Origin: Flavobacteriales bacterium UBA7519
GTDB lineage: Bacteria; Bacteroidota; Bacteroidia; Flavobacteriales; Weeksellaceae
Direction: 5' to 3'
Assembly (NCBI GenBank): GCA_002476905.1
Contig: DLND01000057.1
Location: forward strand, 1-13,975
DNA: 13,975 bases
Shown: positions 12,569-13,975 of the stretch, one piece after another
How positions within the stretch are numbered: the first letter of the stretch is position 1
Layout: each line of letters opens with the position of its first letter
Notes under the pieces: model-generated
Told to the model about the DNA's origin: nothing
Database searches by the model: none
What the model saw: only the letters and a program-made list of their open reading frames with translations
Made by a program: the position numbers and the translations under genes

Positions 12569-13555
12569 ATGAAACAAATCCTACAATACTTATTCAATCA
12601 CCAAACTTTGACCAAAGCAGAAGCCAAAGCAATTTTGATTGAAATTTCACAAAATAAATTCAACGAAAGCGAAGTCATTTCTTTCATTACGGTTTTCTTA
12701 ATGCGAACCATTACTCTGGAAGAACTAGAAGGTTTTCGTGAAGCGTTACTTCAATTGGCAAAACCTGTCGATCTGGGAACCAAAGATCTGGTGGACATTG
12801 TTGGAACAGGAGGTGATGGAAAAAATACATTTAATATTTCGACTTTAGCTAGTTTTATTGTTGCCGGAACTGGGCAAAAAGTTGCGAAGCAAGGCAATTA
12901 CGGCGCATCTTCTATTTCTGGTTCGTCTAATGTTTTAGAAGAATTGGGTTACAAATTCAAAGAAAATTCTGAAGATTTGAAAGCAGATTTGGAAAAAGGA
13001 AATATCTGTTTTCTGCACGCACCGTTATTTCATCCCGCTTTGAAATCGGTAGCTCCGCTCAGAAAACAACTTGGTTTGAAGACTTTTTTCAATCTTTTGG
13101 GACCGTTGGTCAATCCTGTTCGCCCGGATTTCACGATGATTGGTGTTGCAAATCTTGAAATTGCGCGCGTTTATCAATACCTTTTGCAAAAACAAAAAAG
13201 CGAGTTTATGCTCGTTCACGCATTGGATGGTTATGACGAAATTTCCTTGACCGGCGACACCAAAATTTTCAGTAGAACTGGAGAAAAAATTTATTCCGCA
13301 GAAGATTTGAAATTCAAAAATGTATCTCCGGAAAGTATTTTTGGAGGTGAAACCAAAGCAGACGCTTCGAAATTATTTGTTAAAATTTTGGAAGGTAATG
13401 GAACAGAGGAACAAAATTCAGTCGTACTTGCTAATGCTTCAATTGCTTTGGAAAACACCGGAAAATATGGCAATTATGATAGTTGTTTGGCTTTGGCCAA
13501 AGAAAGTTTGGAAAATGGAAAAGCGTTACAAAGTTTGAAAAACATTATCAAATAA
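12569..13555 (+). CDS. trpD: anthranilate phosphoribosyltransferase
   Basis: A 328-residue enzyme that joins anthranilate to PRPP, the second step of tryptophan synthesis. The N-terminal helical domain covers about residues 1-70. The PRPP-binding glycine loop is GTGGDG (79-84), then NTFNIST (86-92). Residues 107-110 read KQGN where the family usually has KHGN. FHPALKSVAPLRKQLGL (154-170, Arg165) and TFFNLLGPLVNP (172-183) line the active site, and the metal-binding acidic pair is Asp223-Glu224 in GYDEIS. Length and motifs indicate an intact gene despite the His-to-Gln change. It lies 52 bases after the EEP gene across a repeat hairpin and should depend on the trp promoter at 9467; no separate promoter was recognised. 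Confidence 0.94.
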   Translation: MKQILQYLFNHQTLTKAEAKAILIEISQNKFNESEVISFITVFLMRTITLEELEGFREALLQLAKPVDLGTKDLVDIVGTGGDGKNTFNISTLASFIVAGTGQKVAKQGNYGASSISGSSNVLEELGYKFKENSEDLKADLEKGNICFLHAPLFHPALKSVAPLRKQLGLKTFFNLLGPLVNPVRPDFTMIGVANLEIARVYQYLLQKQKSEFMLVHALDGYDEISLTGDTKIFSRTGEKIYSAEDLKFKNVSPESIFGGETKADASKLFVKILEGNGTEEQNSVVLANASIALENTGKYGNYDSCLALAKESLENGKALQSLKNIIK

Positions 13556-13566
13556 CTTGAAAATTT

Positions 13567-13602
13567 GTCATTCAGAACGTAGCATCGCGGAGTGGACAAT
13601 CT
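13567..13602. repeat. left flanking copy of the GTCATTC-type element
   Basis: GTCATTCAGAACGTAGCATC followed by GCGGAGTGGACAATCT corresponds to the left half of the 77-bp element at 11121-11156, beginning with the identical 13 bases GTCATTCAGAACG. It starts 11 bases after the trpD stop. The GTG start codon of the following GIY-YIG gene lies inside it. Confidence 0.8.
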
Positions 13603-13918
13603 TTTTAAATTAAAGTATTTAGGAACACATAATTATTATGTTTATATTCTGACAAATAAGAATAAAACAGTTCTTTATACTGGAGTAACTAATGATTTGA
13701 AAGGCCGATTATTTTGGCATATGAATCCTGAATCTCATACTAATCATTTTACATATAAATATAAATGCTTCTTTTTAATTTATTACGAATTTTTCCAAGA
13801 TGTAGATCAAGCGATTGCAAGGGAAAAACAAATAAAAGGTTATTCCAGAATGAAAAAAGAAAATCTTATTAAAAATATTAATCCTAATTGGGATTTTTGG
13901 AATGATAAAATTGAATAA
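13592..13918 (+). CDS. GIY-YIG nuclease family protein (UPF0213-like) within repeat copies
   Basis: A small single-domain GIY-YIG protein, 108 residues from a GTG start. The core starts with YYVYILTNK (15-23, the GIY position as VYI), then VLYTGVTNDLKGRLFWH (27-43, the YIG position as YTG, catalytic Arg39). IAREKQIKGYSRMKK (75-89) contains the metal-binding Glu78. The family is UvrC-nuclease related and its members in Bacteroidetes have no established role. The start is uncertain: an in-frame stop at 13580 leaves GTG 13592 as the only usual start codon before the core, and it lies in the flanking repeat. Homologues as I know them begin with Met just before the HNYYVYIL stretch, where this copy has ACA (13625-13627). 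Translation may therefore be weak or the start codon lost. Repeats of one family flank it on both sides. Confidence 0.82.
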   Translation: MDNLFKLKYLGTHNYYVYILTNKNKTVLYTGVTNDLKGRLFWHMNPESHTNHFTYKYKCFFLIYYEFFQDVDQAIAREKQIKGYSRMKKENLIKNINPNWDFWNDKIE

Positions 13919-13920
13919 AT

Positions 13921-13975
13921 TTCAGTTCGAACGAAGTGGAAAATCTAAAAAGATTCTTCGCTACACTCTGTTTCG
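13921..13975. repeat. right flanking copy of the GTCATTC-type element (cut by window end)
   Basis: CAGTTCGAACGAAGTGGAA followed by AATCT resembles the left half of the element. It is followed after AAAA by AGATTCTTCGCTACACTCTG, resembling the right half, so this is a nearly complete palindromic unit running off the window. AATCT and AGATT pair as in the trpE-trpG copy. It begins 2 bases after the GIY-YIG stop codon. Confidence 0.78.

Overview
The window looks like a chromosomal segment of a flavobacterium, most likely Chryseobacterium or a close Weeksellaceae relative. The signs are AT-rich DNA, several perfect copies of the Bacteroidetes -7 promoter element TAnnTTTG, few Shine-Dalgarno sequences, a Por secretion (T9SS) C-terminal sorting domain, and intergenic heptamer repeats and hairpin elements of the kind scattered through flavobacterial genomes. 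The genus is an inference. No rRNA, tRNA, CRISPR array or classical insertion sequence was found.

Positions 1-3590, + strand: a fatty-acid beta-oxidation block. A thiolase (fadA type) and a long acyl-CoA dehydrogenase are separated by an empty heptamer-repeat hairpin. They are preceded by a small four-helix-bundle (S23/23S rRNA intervening-sequence protein) gene that sits between inverted arrays of the same kind of heptamer. A strong terminator closes the block.

Positions 3588-7163, - strand: stress or accessory genes. In transcription order along the minus strand these are an ArsC/Spx-like thioredoxin-fold protein, a DUF763 protein with a helix-hairpin-helix, a solitary RelA/SpoT-type nucleotide pyrophosphokinase with a C-terminal accessory domain, and a YoeB-type toxin with its antitoxin (4-base ATGA overlap). 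A 21-bp tandem repeat and a perfect 15-bp inverted repeat occupy two of the gaps.

Positions 7272-9453, + strand: a hotdog-fold acyl-CoA thioesterase, divergent from the ArsC-like gene, and a secreted T9SS-sorted adhesin-like protein that uses a TTG start.

Positions 9467-13555, + strand: the first part of a tryptophan operon. It opens with a promoter, a short leader peptide carrying three consecutive Trp codons, and an antiterminator/terminator pair: a ribosome-mediated attenuator that can be read directly from the sequence. Then come trpE, trpG, an endonuclease/exonuclease/phosphatase-family gene one base after trpG, and trpD. The trpE-trpG gap holds a 77-bp palindromic element and the gap before trpD holds another heptamer-type hairpin. 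After trpD, a GIY-YIG nuclease gene lies between two copies of the trpE-trpG element; the rest of the trp pathway (trpC, F, B, A) is presumably beyond the window.

The most interesting themes are the trp attenuator and two parallel cases of a small gene enclosed by intergenic repeats (four-helix-bundle protein within heptamer arrays; GIY-YIG nuclease within GTCATTC-type palindromes), each with gene-less copies of the same repeat class nearby.
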